Assembly: GCF_023283535.1 (NCBI RefSeq)
Contig: NZ_JAKILT010000042.1
Location: 1 to 45,770 of the forward strand
Origin: Shewanella sairae
GTDB lineage: Bacteria; Pseudomonadota; Gammaproteobacteria; Enterobacterales; Shewanellaceae
Length of the DNA stretch: 45,770 bases
Direction of reading: 5' to 3'
Below, in pieces: positions 1 to 7,927 of the stretch. Under the pieces are notes generated by a model. It saw only the letters and a program-made list of their open reading frames with translations, searched no databases and was not told the origin of the DNA. The first letter of the stretch is position 1; the number at the start of each line of letters is the position of its first letter. Made by a program: the position numbers and the translations under genes.

Positions 1-104
1 GTCATTCGAGATAGTCATTCGAGATAGTCATTCGAGATAGTCATTCGAGATAGTCATTCGAGATAGTCATTCGAGATAGTCATTCGAGATAGTCATTCGA
101 GATA
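1..104. repeat. 13-bp perfect tandem repeat, 8 copies
   Basis: Eight uninterrupted, identical copies of the 13-base unit GTCATTCGAGATA fill the first 104 bases. The array begins at the window edge, so more copies may lie to the left. The period is not a multiple of three and no open reading frame or start site uses it, so it looks non-coding. The absence of any sequence decay between units suggests recent slippage expansion (a VNTR-type locus). It lies beyond the terminator of the transporter gene at 229-1809. Function unknown. Confidence 0.95.
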
Positions 105-150
105 AACATTAACGATTATCCTGCTATCCCCTAGCAACAATTTCAGCAAT

Positions 151-183
151 AAAAAAACCGCTCGATAAAGAGCGGTTTTTATT
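151..183 (-). terminator. intrinsic terminator after the lysW-type transporter
   Basis: The stem ACCGCTC/GAGCGGT is extended by an A-run on one side and a T-run on the other, with a GATAAA loop. It lies about 45 bases downstream of the stop of the minus-strand transporter gene. Flanking A and T tracts make it usable from both strands. Confidence 0.85.
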
Positions 184-228
184 ATTTTTGAATTAGTCTT
201 TAATCACTCAGCCAATGATTGTGTCGTC

Positions 229-1809
229 CTATTGCTTACAAGCTGCATCAGGCGAACAAGATTTGATGCGAAGTACAATAATGCTAATCACAAACAATAC
301 GCTACAAGCAACTAGACCTGCGGTAACAGATTCTGTGAAACCTAATACTAGGTAACCCACCATGCTGATCCCAGCAACAATCAGTGCGTAAGGTAGCTGT
401 GTCATTACGTGGTCAATGTGGTGACAGTTAGCACCAGTTGACGACAAAATAGTCGTATCTGAAATCGGTGAACAATGGTCACCAAATACCGCACCAGCAA
501 GCACAGAGGCAAGCATAGGTAACATCATACCTGTGTGGCTACCCATCGCCATATCTGCTGCAATTGGCAACATGATACCGAAGGTACCCCAGCTGGTACC
601 GGTAGAGAAAGCGGTTAAACCTGCAAGAATAAACAACACAGCAGGTAACATCGCAAATGGAATATTACCGGTTGCTAAGCTCGCCATATACTTGCCCGTT
701 TCTAGCTGACCAATCACACCCGCGATAGTCCAAGCAAACAGTAGAATATAGATAGCAGGTAGCATCGATTTCGCGCCTTCAAATAAGCCTTTTGCAATCA
801 TCGACTTCTCAACGCCTTGATAAATAACCAGTGCAAGCGTAACTACAAGACCAATTGCAGCGCCAAAGAATAGTGATGAACCAACATCAGTATTTTCAAA
901 TGCGCCAATCAAGCTAAACTCTGCACCTTTAGCTGCTAAGGCGTCGCCGCCGCTGCTAACCATAAAGTAGAAAGTGGCAAATACTAATACTGTAATTGGC
1001 AAGAATAAGCCCATGATCTTACCAGTATCTGCTTCTGGCAAATCTGAGTTTGCTCCAGGTGGCAGACCTTTAGAAGCATCGTACAGCTCGCCCTTCTGCG
1101 CTTTTAATTCATGTTGACGCATTGGACCAATATCTAGCCCCATCAAAGCAACACAAAGTAATAGTAACAATGCAAAAATCGCATAGAAGTTCATTGGGAT
1201 CATCTGCACGAACACACTTAAGTGTCCGGTATCAGTAAATCCGTGTGCCGTTAAAATACCACCAATCAAGGCGATAATATAAGCGCCCCAGCTTGATACA
1301 GGTGAGATAACACAAATCGGTGCAGCAGTAGAATCTAGCAAGTAAGCCAGTTTACTGCGAGAGATGTAGTATCGGTCGGTAAGTGGTCTTGCCACACTAC
1401 CAACTACTAAACTATTGAAGTAGTCATCAATAAACACCACACAACCTAAAAACATAGTTAATAGTTTTGCATCGCGCTTATTACGAATATGATTACGCGC
1501 CCAATCGGCGAAGGCCCTAGATGAACCACTAACGGTGATCAACGCAGTGATCATACCAAGCAACACAAGGAAGCCTAAAATATAAAGGTTCCAGCTATTT
1601 AATGCGCCATCATCCCAAACCAGTGCGGATACTTTTTCACCTAGGTATTGTGCTGTTTGCATGGCAGAGAAATCGGTAAGCAATAATGCCCCCAATAAAA
1701 TACCCACACCCAGTGACAGTAGGACGCGACGAGTTAACATCGCAAGTACGATTGCCGCAACCGGAGGTAGCAGCGATAAAGCCGAATCGGCGTAACTTAT
1801 AATTGTCAT
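229..1809 (-). CDS. lysW: NhaC-superfamily transporter, probable lysine transporter LysW
   Basis: A 526-residue polytopic inner-membrane protein of the NhaC Na+/H+ antiporter superfamily. Hydrophobic helices run along the whole length. The family signature FIDDYFNSL is at about residues 126-134, and a GDHCSPISDT-type motif lies near residue 445. Family annotation alone would say Na+/H+ antiporter. However, its roughly 400-base leader carries a lysine riboswitch (1894-2108), and comparative genomics has assigned riboswitch-controlled NhaC homologues in Shewanella and Vibrio to lysine uptake (LysW). The lysine assignment is therefore an inference from regulation, while family membership is clear from sequence. 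It is transcribed alone, with an intrinsic terminator at 151-183. The start ATG is preceded only by a weak purine-rich stretch, compatible with translational control by the leader. Confidence 0.8.
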   Translation of the reverse strand: MTIISYADSALSLLPPVAAIVLAMLTRRVLLSLGVGILLGALLLTDFSAMQTAQYLGEKVSALVWDDGALNSWNLYILGFLVLLGMITALITVSGSSRAFADWARNHIRNKRDAKLLTMFLGCVVFIDDYFNSLVVGSVARPLTDRYYISRSKLAYLLDSTAAPICVISPVSSWGAYIIALIGGILTAHGFTDTGHLSVFVQMIPMNFYAIFALLLLLCVALMGLDIGPMRQHELKAQKGELYDASKGLPPGANSDLPEADTGKIMGLFLPITVLVFATFYFMVSSGGDALAAKGAEFSLIGAFENTDVGSSLFFGAAIGLVVTLALVIYQGVEKSMIAKGLFEGAKSMLPAIYILLFAWTIAGVIGQLETGKYMASLATGNIPFAMLPAVLFILAGLTAFSTGTSWGTFGIMLPIAADMAMGSHTGMMLPMLASVLAGAVFGDHCSPISDTTILSSTGANCHHIDHVMTQLPYALIVAGISMVGYLVLGFTESVTAGLVACSVLFVISIIVLRIKSCSPDAACKQ

Positions 1810-1893
1810 TGTTTTAGTTTCTTCGTTAAATACGAATGGAGGCCGACTGAACTGGTGGGATATAGCAATAAATATCTGATTACACCTGTCCTA

Positions 1894-2108
1894 TCAGTAG
1901 CGCTCCATAGCCATATTAATGGTTCGTCATTAATATAAAAATCTCTTATCTTCCAGATAAGAAATACTATGGCAGTGCTGTCCCTATTTGGTCACAGCCC
2001 CAGCAACTAGCCCCGATATGCTATGTCACTTCGGCATCAAATCCTTTCTCGATAGATCAGCGGCATCACCCTACTTATCGATACTGATATTTAATGCACC
2101 TCTACTTC
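1894..2108 (-). promoter_or_regulatory. lysine riboswitch (L box) in the lysW leader
   Basis: Read on the minus strand, the leader shows the L-box hallmarks in order: AGUAGAGGUGC at the 5' side, a GAGAAAGG internal-loop segment, GCCGAAG, a GGGGCUGU core segment, and GGAGCGCUACU at the 3' side. AGUAG and CUACU form the P1 closing stem. CCAUAG (at 1972-1967) pairs with CUAUGG (at 1910-1905) as the base of the P5 arm. A small hairpin at 1876-1897 (CTGAT/ATCAG) overlaps the 3' strand of P1 and could be the alternative fold. I see no intrinsic terminator between aptamer and start codon, so control is probably translational. In this family lysine binding turns expression off. Confidence 0.85.
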
Positions 2109-2150
2109 TCAGGACGCAATTTAAGACTAGCTCAAAAAGCGTGACGGACA

Positions 2151-2193
2151 TAAAAACATAAGCGGCTTTAGAGATGCTACTCTAAAGCCGCTT
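2151..2193 (-). terminator. intrinsic terminator of the etfBA operon
   Basis: A perfect 14-bp inverted repeat (AAGCGGCTTTAGAG and its complement, 2160-2173/2180-2193) has a six-base loop. On the minus strand it is followed by a run of five T. It lies about 115 bases past the etfA stop codon and upstream of the lysW leader, insulating the two units. Confidence 0.85.
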
Positions 2194-2307
2194 ATCGTGA
2201 CACAGATCACACACAATACCAAATACACCTCACAGCCATTAACAGTTCACACACCAATTAAATACAACTGGCGCTAAAGAGCCTGTTATTGGATCTGACT
2301 GTATAGA

Positions 2308-3231
2308 TTACAATTTCGCCAACAGCTCTGGTACTGCTTCAAAAAGATCCGCTTCTAAGCCATAGTCTGCGACTTGGAAAATGGGTGCTTCTGGATCTTT
2401 GTTAATTGCGACAATCACCTTTGAATCTTTCATACCTGCAAGGTGCTGAATCGCACCGGAAATACCGACGGCGATATATAAGTCTGGTGCAACAATCTTA
2501 CCTGTTTGGCCTACTTGTAAATCGTTTGGCACATAGCCGGCATCAACTGCAGCACGCGATGCACCGAGTGCCCCACCAAGTTTGTCAGCCAGTTGCTCTA
2601 AAATACCGAAGTTGTCGCTGTTACCTAATGCGCGACCACCCGATACCACAACTGAGGCGCTACCCAGTTCTGGGCGCTCTGATTCCGTTAAGCTTTGCGT
2701 AACAAATTCAACCTGTGGCGCAATATCTTGTGAAAGCGTAACTAAGTCAGCACAGCCATCAGCGGCAACTGCGTCAAACGCACTTGAACGCACTGTCATC
2801 ACTTTCTTGTCATCTAAGCTTTGCACAGTCGCTAACGCGTTACCCGCATATACTGGACGCACAAATGTATCGTTACTCACCACTTCAATGACTTCAGATA
2901 ACTGAGACACATCCAATAGTGCGGCAACACGCGGCAGTACATCTTTACCAAAGCTTGAAGCGGCTGCTAAGACATGTTCATAATCAGCAGCAATTGCCAG
3001 CATTAAATCAGCTACGTTATCGGCTAGGTGATTGGTGTATGAAGCTGAATCAGCAACTAATACATTACGCACGCCATTAAGTTTTTGTGCTTCAGTTACT
3101 ACTGCCGCGCAGTCATGACCAACCACTAATACGTCGATGTCACCACCGATTGCTTGACCACAAGCTACAACTTTCGCGGTATCAAGTTTTAAGCTAACGT
3201 TATCGTGTTCTGCTAATACTAAAATCGCCAT
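2308..3231 (-). CDS. etfA: electron transfer flavoprotein subunit alpha
   Basis: EtfA carries the FAD of the soluble EtfAB heterodimer, which passes electrons from acyl-CoA and other dehydrogenases to ETF:ubiquinone oxidoreductase. The 307 residues match the usual length. The C-terminal FAD-binding domain (from about residue 185) has GQTGK at 241-245, SGAIQH at 258-263 and NKDPEAPIF at 277-285. The start ATG overlaps the etfB stop by one base (TAATG), indicating translational coupling. The two genes form an operon that ends at the 2151-2193 hairpin. No oxidoreductase partner gene is present in the window. Confidence 0.97.
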   Translation of the reverse strand: MAILVLAEHDNVSLKLDTAKVVACGQAIGGDIDVLVVGHDCAAVVTEAQKLNGVRNVLVADSASYTNHLADNVADLMLAIAADYEHVLAAASSFGKDVLPRVAALLDVSQLSEVIEVVSNDTFVRPVYAGNALATVQSLDDKKVMTVRSSAFDAVAADGCADLVTLSQDIAPQVEFVTQSLTESERPELGSASVVVSGGRALGNSDNFGILEQLADKLGGALGASRAAVDAGYVPNDLQVGQTGKIVAPDLYIAVGISGAIQHLAGMKDSKVIVAINKDPEAPIFQVADYGLEADLFEAVPELLAKL

Positions 3232-3980
3232 TAGATCACCTTCGCTTCATTTTTTAACTTTTCAACTAACTCTTCGACAGAACCCACCATAATACCGCCA
3301 CTGCGCTCTGCAGGTGACGCCACTTTAATAATGTTCTGGTGAGACTTAAGTGTTACGTCAAAATCAGCAGGCGTTAACGACTCAAGTGGCTTGCGTTTAG
3401 CTTTCATAATATTCGGTAGCTTAGCGTAGCGAGGCTCATTCAAGCGCAGATCCGCTGTAACAACCGCAGGCAATGATAAGTTAACGGTTTGCAGACCACC
3501 GTCAATTTCACGGGTAACAACAAGCTTATCGCCATCCAATTTCACTTCTGATGCAAAGGTCGCTTGTGGCATTTTGGCGATGGCAGCAAGCATTTGGCCG
3601 GTTTGGTTATTGTCACCGTCAATCGACTGTTTACCTAAAATAACCAGCTGCGCTTGCTCTTTTTGCTGCACTGCATGAATAAGCTTAGCAATTGAAAGTG
3701 GCACTAAATCTTCATCAGTTTCAATATGAATCGCGCGGTCAGCACCCAGTGCTAATGCTGTTCTTAATTGCTCTTGAGCTGCTTTAGGTCCAACACTTAA
3801 CACCACGATTTCAGAGGCGCTTCCGGCTTCCTTTAAACGAACGGCTTCTTCAACAGCAATTTCACAAAACGGGTTAATTGCCATTTTCAAGTTTGCGGTA
3901 TCAACGCTTGTATTGTCAGCGTTAACTCTGACCTTTACATTGGCATCGACGACACGTTTAACTGGCACCAATACTTTCAT
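3231..3980 (-). CDS. etfB: electron transfer flavoprotein subunit beta
   Basis: EtfB is the AMP-binding, dehydrogenase-docking partner of EtfA. At 249 residues it is full length. The N-terminal [12 protein letters not shown] and the segment [13 protein letters not shown] at 116-128, part of the nucleotide-binding site, are typical. [15 protein letters not shown] near 184-198 matches the recognition-loop region that contacts dehydrogenases. It is the first gene of etfBA. An AAGGA Shine-Dalgarno sits about 8 bases before the ATG. A near-palindrome resembling branched-chain/fatty-acid catabolism operators lies about 100 bases upstream (4083-4098). Confidence 0.97.
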   Translation of the reverse strand: MKVLVPVKRVVDANVKVRVNADNTSVDTANLKMAINPFCEIAVEEAVRLKEAGSASEIVVLSVGPKAAQEQLRTALALGADRAIHIETDEDLVPLSIAKLIHAVQQKEQAQLVILGKQSIDGDNNQTGQMLAAIAKMPQATFASEVKLDGDKLVVTREIDGGLQTVNLSLPAVVTADLRLNEPRYAKLPNIMKAKRKPLESLTPADFDVTLKSHQNIIKVASPAERSGGIMVGSVEELVEKLKNEAKVI

Positions 3981-4335
3981 AGGGCTTCCTTCTTACGTCT
4001 CTTATCATGATCGGGTTAAGTAATGTTGCAGCTATATATTAGTTAACTGCGATTACTGAAATTAAGCTCACTTTACGTGCTGTTAACGTTAACGTCAACT
4101 AGGTTTCAAACGCCTGTTCATTCAGGTTGACACTACATAACATTTGCTTGAATTAAACAGGCTAAAAACATTTATTAACCGACTATATTCGTTCTGCTAT
4201 TCATTTTAACTAATAAGGAATATAAAAACTGAATATGTCTAATTCATAAATAATATTTGATCCTTCCTAAAATAGTTTCTATTATTTACCTAATAAAATT
4301 ATTCCCACCTTATTATTAATTGGACTTAAATAATT
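3981..4335. other. divergent etfBA / hns promoter region
   Basis: A 355-base divergent intergenic region. Its left half holds the etfB ribosome binding site and the GTTAACGTTAAC-centred operator candidate. The right half (about 4140-4335) is strongly AT-rich with short A and T tracts, the kind of DNA that H-NS proteins bind and through which hns genes are often autoregulated (family knowledge). No additional ORF with a ribosome binding site was found. Confidence 0.6.
4083..4098. promoter_or_regulatory. candidate operator of etfBA (LiuR-like)
   Basis: TTAACGTTAACGTCAA is a near-perfect palindrome centred on ACGTTAACGT. It resembles, from memory, the operators of the MerR-family regulator LiuR, reported to control branched-chain amino acid degradation and etfBA in Shewanella. 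The palindrome is directly visible; the regulator assignment is inference. Confidence 0.4.
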
Positions 4336-4728
4336 ATGAGCGATTTTCTTGAAATATTGACCCATGGCCGTCGTTTTAAAGCAGCAGTTAAAGAGTTGTC
4401 ACTTACTGATTTAAAAGAACTGGCAGTAAAGCTAGATAAAATTATTGAAGATAAAGCCTCTCAAGAAGCCGAAGAGCAAGAAGCAATGGCTGAGCGTAAT
4501 GCTAAAATCGAAGAAATTCGTAAGCAAATGGAAGCTATCGGCCTTTCAGTTGATGATATTGGCGGTGCAGCAGCAAAACCTGCCCCTAAAAAGCGTGCTC
4601 CACGCCCAGCTAAATACCAAATTGAAGTTAATGGTGAAATGGTACAGTGGACTGGTCAAGGCCGTATGCCAACAGTATTTAAGAACGAGCTTGAACAAGG
4701 CCGTACTATGGAAGACTTTTTAATCTAA
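4336..4728 (+). CDS. hns: H-NS family nucleoid protein
   Basis: A histone-like nucleoid-structuring protein that silences AT-rich DNA and compacts the chromosome. The 130 residues have the family layout. An N-terminal helical oligomerisation region with charged coiled coil spans about 1-70. A linker rich in Ala, Pro and Lys spans about 78-93. The C-terminal DNA-binding domain carries the AT-hook-like core loop TGQGRMP at 106-112. It is divergent from etfBA with its own terminator at 4748-4770. The upstream DNA is AT-rich, consistent with autoregulation. Whether it is the main H-NS or a paralogue cannot be told from this window. Confidence 0.95.
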   Translation: MSDFLEILTHGRRFKAAVKELSLTDLKELAVKLDKIIEDKASQEAEEQEAMAERNAKIEEIRKQMEAIGLSVDDIGGAAAKPAPKKRAPRPAKYQIEVNGEMVQWTGQGRMPTVFKNELEQGRTMEDFLI

Positions 4729-4747
4729 ATTAAAATCTTCTTAAAAT

Positions 4748-4770
4748 AGCCCGCTTAATGCGGGCTTTTT
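4748..4770 (+). terminator. intrinsic terminator after hns
   Basis: Stem AGCCCGC/GCGGGCT with a TTAAT loop and a T-run, 20 bases after the hns stop. Confidence 0.9.
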
Positions 4771-4882
4771 AGTTTTAGGTTAAAAGTATTACATTGAAAG
4801 TTACAATTAGCGCTTAGTCATTGTTAATAAGTTAGGGTATTCTCATAACATCCCTGTTTATCTAACAATAATAAGTAGAATA

Positions 4883-7800
4883 ATGCGTAAACATGTCATC
4901 ATAACCCCAGCCGCTTTACTAAGCTTGTTATGCTCGCAAGCCGCTATCGCCAATGAGCAACTTACCGATAATACCCCTAGACTCACCGCCTTAAGCCACG
5001 CCACACTGGCCATTGAGCCTGGTAAAACCTTAACCAACGCGACCTTATTGATACAAGGCAATAAAATTAAGGCCGTGGTTAAAAACAATGATATTCCTGA
5101 CGATGCCTTTGTCATCGATTTAACTGGTCACACTATCTATCCAGGCTTCATTGACCCTTTTACCGAATACGCCATTGAATACGAGCCAGAAGTAGAGGAA
5201 ACGTCCGGGCCGGTATATGAAATAAAGCGTATAGGTGGTAATGCAAGTAATGGGGCAATACATTCAGAAAAGCAATGGTTTAATTATATTTACCCAGATA
5301 AAGAACAAGCACAACAATGGATAAGTAATGGCTTTACCAGTGTGCAGTCTGGATATTTAGATGGCATATTCCGCGGTCAAGGCGTGGCTTTGTCTTTAGC
5401 AGATAAAAAAGCTAATGATGTTATTTATAATGCACAAACTAGCCAATTTATGGCCTTTAACAAGGGCGCTTCTATTCAAGACTACCCACAATCATTAATG
5501 GGAAGTATTGCCTTAATCAGACAAACATTTTCAGACGCTAAGTGGTATAACGACAATAAGAATAAAACTTCCACGTCTGGAGAGTCAGTCGAATTTAATA
5601 TTGCCTTTGAACGCTTAGCGGATGCTAAAAAGCAAAACTTCATTTTTGATACTGCCAATCTGAATAATCAGATCCGCGCCGCCGAACTATTAAATGAGCA
5701 CGAATTAAGCGGTAGCCTAATAGGTAACGGCCGAGAATACGCAAAACTAGCAGAAATTAAATCGTATCCCTTCAGTCTAGTAGTTCCACTTAATTACCCA
5801 GCTGCGCCAGAAATAACCGATGGCGACAGTGAGCGCGAAGTCAGTCTCGCTGATTTAAGACATTGGGAGCGTGCACCGAGTAATTTAGCGATGGTGTCCA
5901 ATGCTGCAATACCGTTTGCATTAACTCAACATGGTATTGAGTCAGACAAGTTTTGGCCTAGATTAAAACAAGCTGTAGAAAGAGGCCTGTCACAAGAAGC
6001 AGCACTAGCAGCGTTAACCACTGATGCAGCTGAAATATCAGGAATTGAGCATATCGCTGGAAAGCTCGAACCGGGTTATATGGCTGATTTAGTCATCACC
6101 GATGGCAATATCTTCAATGACGGTAAAATTGTCAGTATGTGGCTGCAAGGCGACGAGCAACAGGTTATTAACCGAGAAAACGCTCTGTTAGATAATCTAT
6201 ATCAGCTACAGATAAATGAGCTTAATTTTGATTTAACTATTGAGCAAACACCAAAGCTTAGTGGCAGCCTCACTAGCGGCGAGCAAGATATCAGTCTCGC
6301 AAACCTAAATTACCAGTCCGGTCGCCTGACCTTTAGCGCTGATCTCTCAGAAGCGGGTATTAAGGGCATTAGCCGCTTTACCCTTTGGCTAGACAATCAA
6401 GGTCTGAGAGGCCGACTACTTGATGCCAGTAACCAAACGATTCCTTTTGGTGGCATTAAGCTTGAGCCAATCCTTGTATCCGACAAAGATAAAAGCGCTG
6501 AAAAAGCGCCTGTCGAGCTAATTTCAAAACAAACCTCACCAAATGTGGCTTATGGTTTAAGTGCACAGCCACAACTTGAAAAAGTGCACATTAAAAATGC
6601 CACTATTTGGACATCGGATAAAAGCGGCATTTTAACCAACAGTGACTTGATTATTGCTCGCGGTAAAATTAAGCAAATAGGCCAAAACCTAAGGACTCCT
6701 TCAGGCTATAGCAGCATTGATGCAACAGGCAAACATGTGACAGCCGGTATTATTGATGAGCACTCCCATATTGCACTTAATGGCGGCACCAATGAAGGCT
6801 CAGATGCGGTTACCTCTGAGGTGCGTATTGGCGATGTTATCAACCCCGATGATATTGCCATTTATCGCAGCCTTGCAGGCGGTGTGACCACGGCACAGCT
6901 TTTACATGGCAGCGCCAACCCGATTGGCGGCCAAGCGCAGCTCATCCAGCTCAAATGGGGTGACACTGCTAAAGAGATGAAATTTGCAGACGCGCCTGCC
7001 AGCATTAAGTTTGCCTTGGGCGAAAACGTTAAACAGAGTAACTGGGGAGATGCATTTACCCATCGCTTTCCGCAAAGTCGCATCGGCGTAAAAGCCCTCT
7101 TTAGTGAAGCGTTTAATGAAGCCCTCGCCTATCGTAAAGCGCAAGCTGATTATAAAAAAATGCGTTCAAGTGAACGTAGGCGCACTGTAGCACCACAATA
7201 TAATTACCGCTTAGAAGCCATAGCAGAAGTGCTTGAACAAACCCGTGATGTTCATATTCACTCTTATGTGCAATCTGAAATCTTAATGTTCTTACGTTTA
7301 GCAGAAGCCTATAACTTCAAAGCTGGTACCTTTACCCATATCCTTGAGGGTTACAAAGTTGCAGATGAAATGGCTAAGCATGGCGCTCATGCCTCGACTT
7401 TTTCTGATTGGTGGGCGTACAAGTTTGAAGTTTATGATGCTATCCCGCAGAACACCTGCTTAATGCAAGACAAAGGCGTGTTAACCAGTATCAATTCTGA
7501 TGATTATGAAATGCAGCGCCGCCTTAACCAAGAAGCCGCTAAATCAATGATGTATTGTGGAATGTCAGCAGAAGATGCATGGAAAATGATCACCATCAAT
7601 CCGGCTATTCAGTTAGGTATTGAAGATAAAGTCGGCTCTCTTGTCGAAGATAAACAAGCTGATATTGTGTTATGGGACAGCGCACCGTTATCTGTATACG
7701 CAAAAGTCGACTCGACTTGGATTGCAGGCCGCCGCTACTTTGACCGCCAGCAAGATAGCGTCGCCCAAATCGAAGTAGCCTCTGAACGTGCTGCTTTAAT

Positions 7801-7927
7801 TCAAAAAGTGTTACAAAGTGATGATGCCCATAAACAAGGCGAATCCCCTATCGATTTAACGGAACCTGAATGGCACTGCGATACGCATTTCAATGCTTGG
7901 CAGCAATCAGCTACAGGAGCACTGTAA
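4883..7927 (+). CDS. exported two-domain amidohydrolase
   Basis: A 1014-residue protein with an N-terminal signal peptide (cleavage probably after AAIANE-like residues near 23) and two amidohydrolase-superfamily modules. In module one (about 30-430) the usual metal motif after the PGFID strand is replaced by DPFT, and no HxH is present, so it looks catalytically degenerate. Module two (about 575-990) keeps metal-site candidates: H627-S-H629 after AGIIDE, HIH at 791-793, H819 and D873 in SINSDD. The substrate is unknown; relatives are annotated imidazolonepropionase-like or dipeptidase-like. The stop codon overlaps the start of the next gene (TAATG), so the two are translationally coupled. The first ATG follows a modest purine stretch about 10 bases upstream. 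Confidence 0.9.
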   Translation: MRKHVIITPAALLSLLCSQAAIANEQLTDNTPRLTALSHATLAIEPGKTLTNATLLIQGNKIKAVVKNNDIPDDAFVIDLTGHTIYPGFIDPFTEYAIEYEPEVEETSGPVYEIKRIGGNASNGAIHSEKQWFNYIYPDKEQAQQWISNGFTSVQSGYLDGIFRGQGVALSLADKKANDVIYNAQTSQFMAFNKGASIQDYPQSLMGSIALIRQTFSDAKWYNDNKNKTSTSGESVEFNIAFERLADAKKQNFIFDTANLNNQIRAAELLNEHELSGSLIGNGREYAKLAEIKSYPFSLVVPLNYPAAPEITDGDSEREVSLADLRHWERAPSNLAMVSNAAIPFALTQHGIESDKFWPRLKQAVERGLSQEAALAALTTDAAEISGIEHIAGKLEPGYMADLVITDGNIFNDGKIVSMWLQGDEQQVINRENALLDNLYQLQINELNFDLTIEQTPKLSGSLTSGEQDISLANLNYQSGRLTFSADLSEAGIKGISRFTLWLDNQGLRGRLLDASNQTIPFGGIKLEPILVSDKDKSAEKAPVELISKQTSPNVAYGLSAQPQLEKVHIKNATIWTSDKSGILTNSDLIIARGKIKQIGQNLRTPSGYSSIDATGKHVTAGIIDEHSHIALNGGTNEGSDAVTSEVRIGDVINPDDIAIYRSLAGGVTTAQLLHGSANPIGGQAQLIQLKWGDTAKEMKFADAPASIKFALGENVKQSNWGDAFTHRFPQSRIGVKALFSEAFNEALAYRKAQADYKKMRSSERRRTVAPQYNYRLEAIAEVLEQTRDVHIHSYVQSEILMFLRLAEAYNFKAGTFTHILEGYKVADEMAKHGAHASTFSDWWAYKFEVYDAIPQNTCLMQDKGVLTSINSDDYEMQRRLNQEAAKSMMYCGMSAEDAWKMITINPAIQLGIEDKVGSLVEDKQADIVLWDSAPLSVYAKVDSTWIAGRRYFDRQQDSVAQIEVASERAALIQKVLQSDDAHKQGESPIDLTEPEWHCDTHFNAWQQSATGAL

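Larger units (their letters stand above)
1810..2307. other. intergenic region with riboswitch leader and etf terminator
   Basis: This 498-base stretch holds no gene. From left to right it contains the unstructured end of the lysW leader (1810-1893), the lysine aptamer (1894-2108), about 40 bases in which the lysW promoter must lie (no convincing -35/-10 pair seen), the etfBA terminator (2151-2193), and a plain 3' untranslated stretch to the etfA stop codon. Confidence 0.7.

Noticed and set aside
1..104. CRISPR array or plasmid-type iterons
   Set aside because: Units are contiguous with no spacers, which excludes CRISPR. No replication initiator gene or DnaA-box cluster is nearby to support an origin.
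2406..2905. Plus-strand open frames opposite etfA
   Set aside because: They lie antisense to a fully conserved gene, have no ribosome binding site and show no recognisable protein features.
7870..7926. Upstream in-frame start for the second amidohydrolase
   Set aside because: It would add 19 residues inside the preceding gene; the TAATG overlap start at 7927 is the coupled, conventional one.
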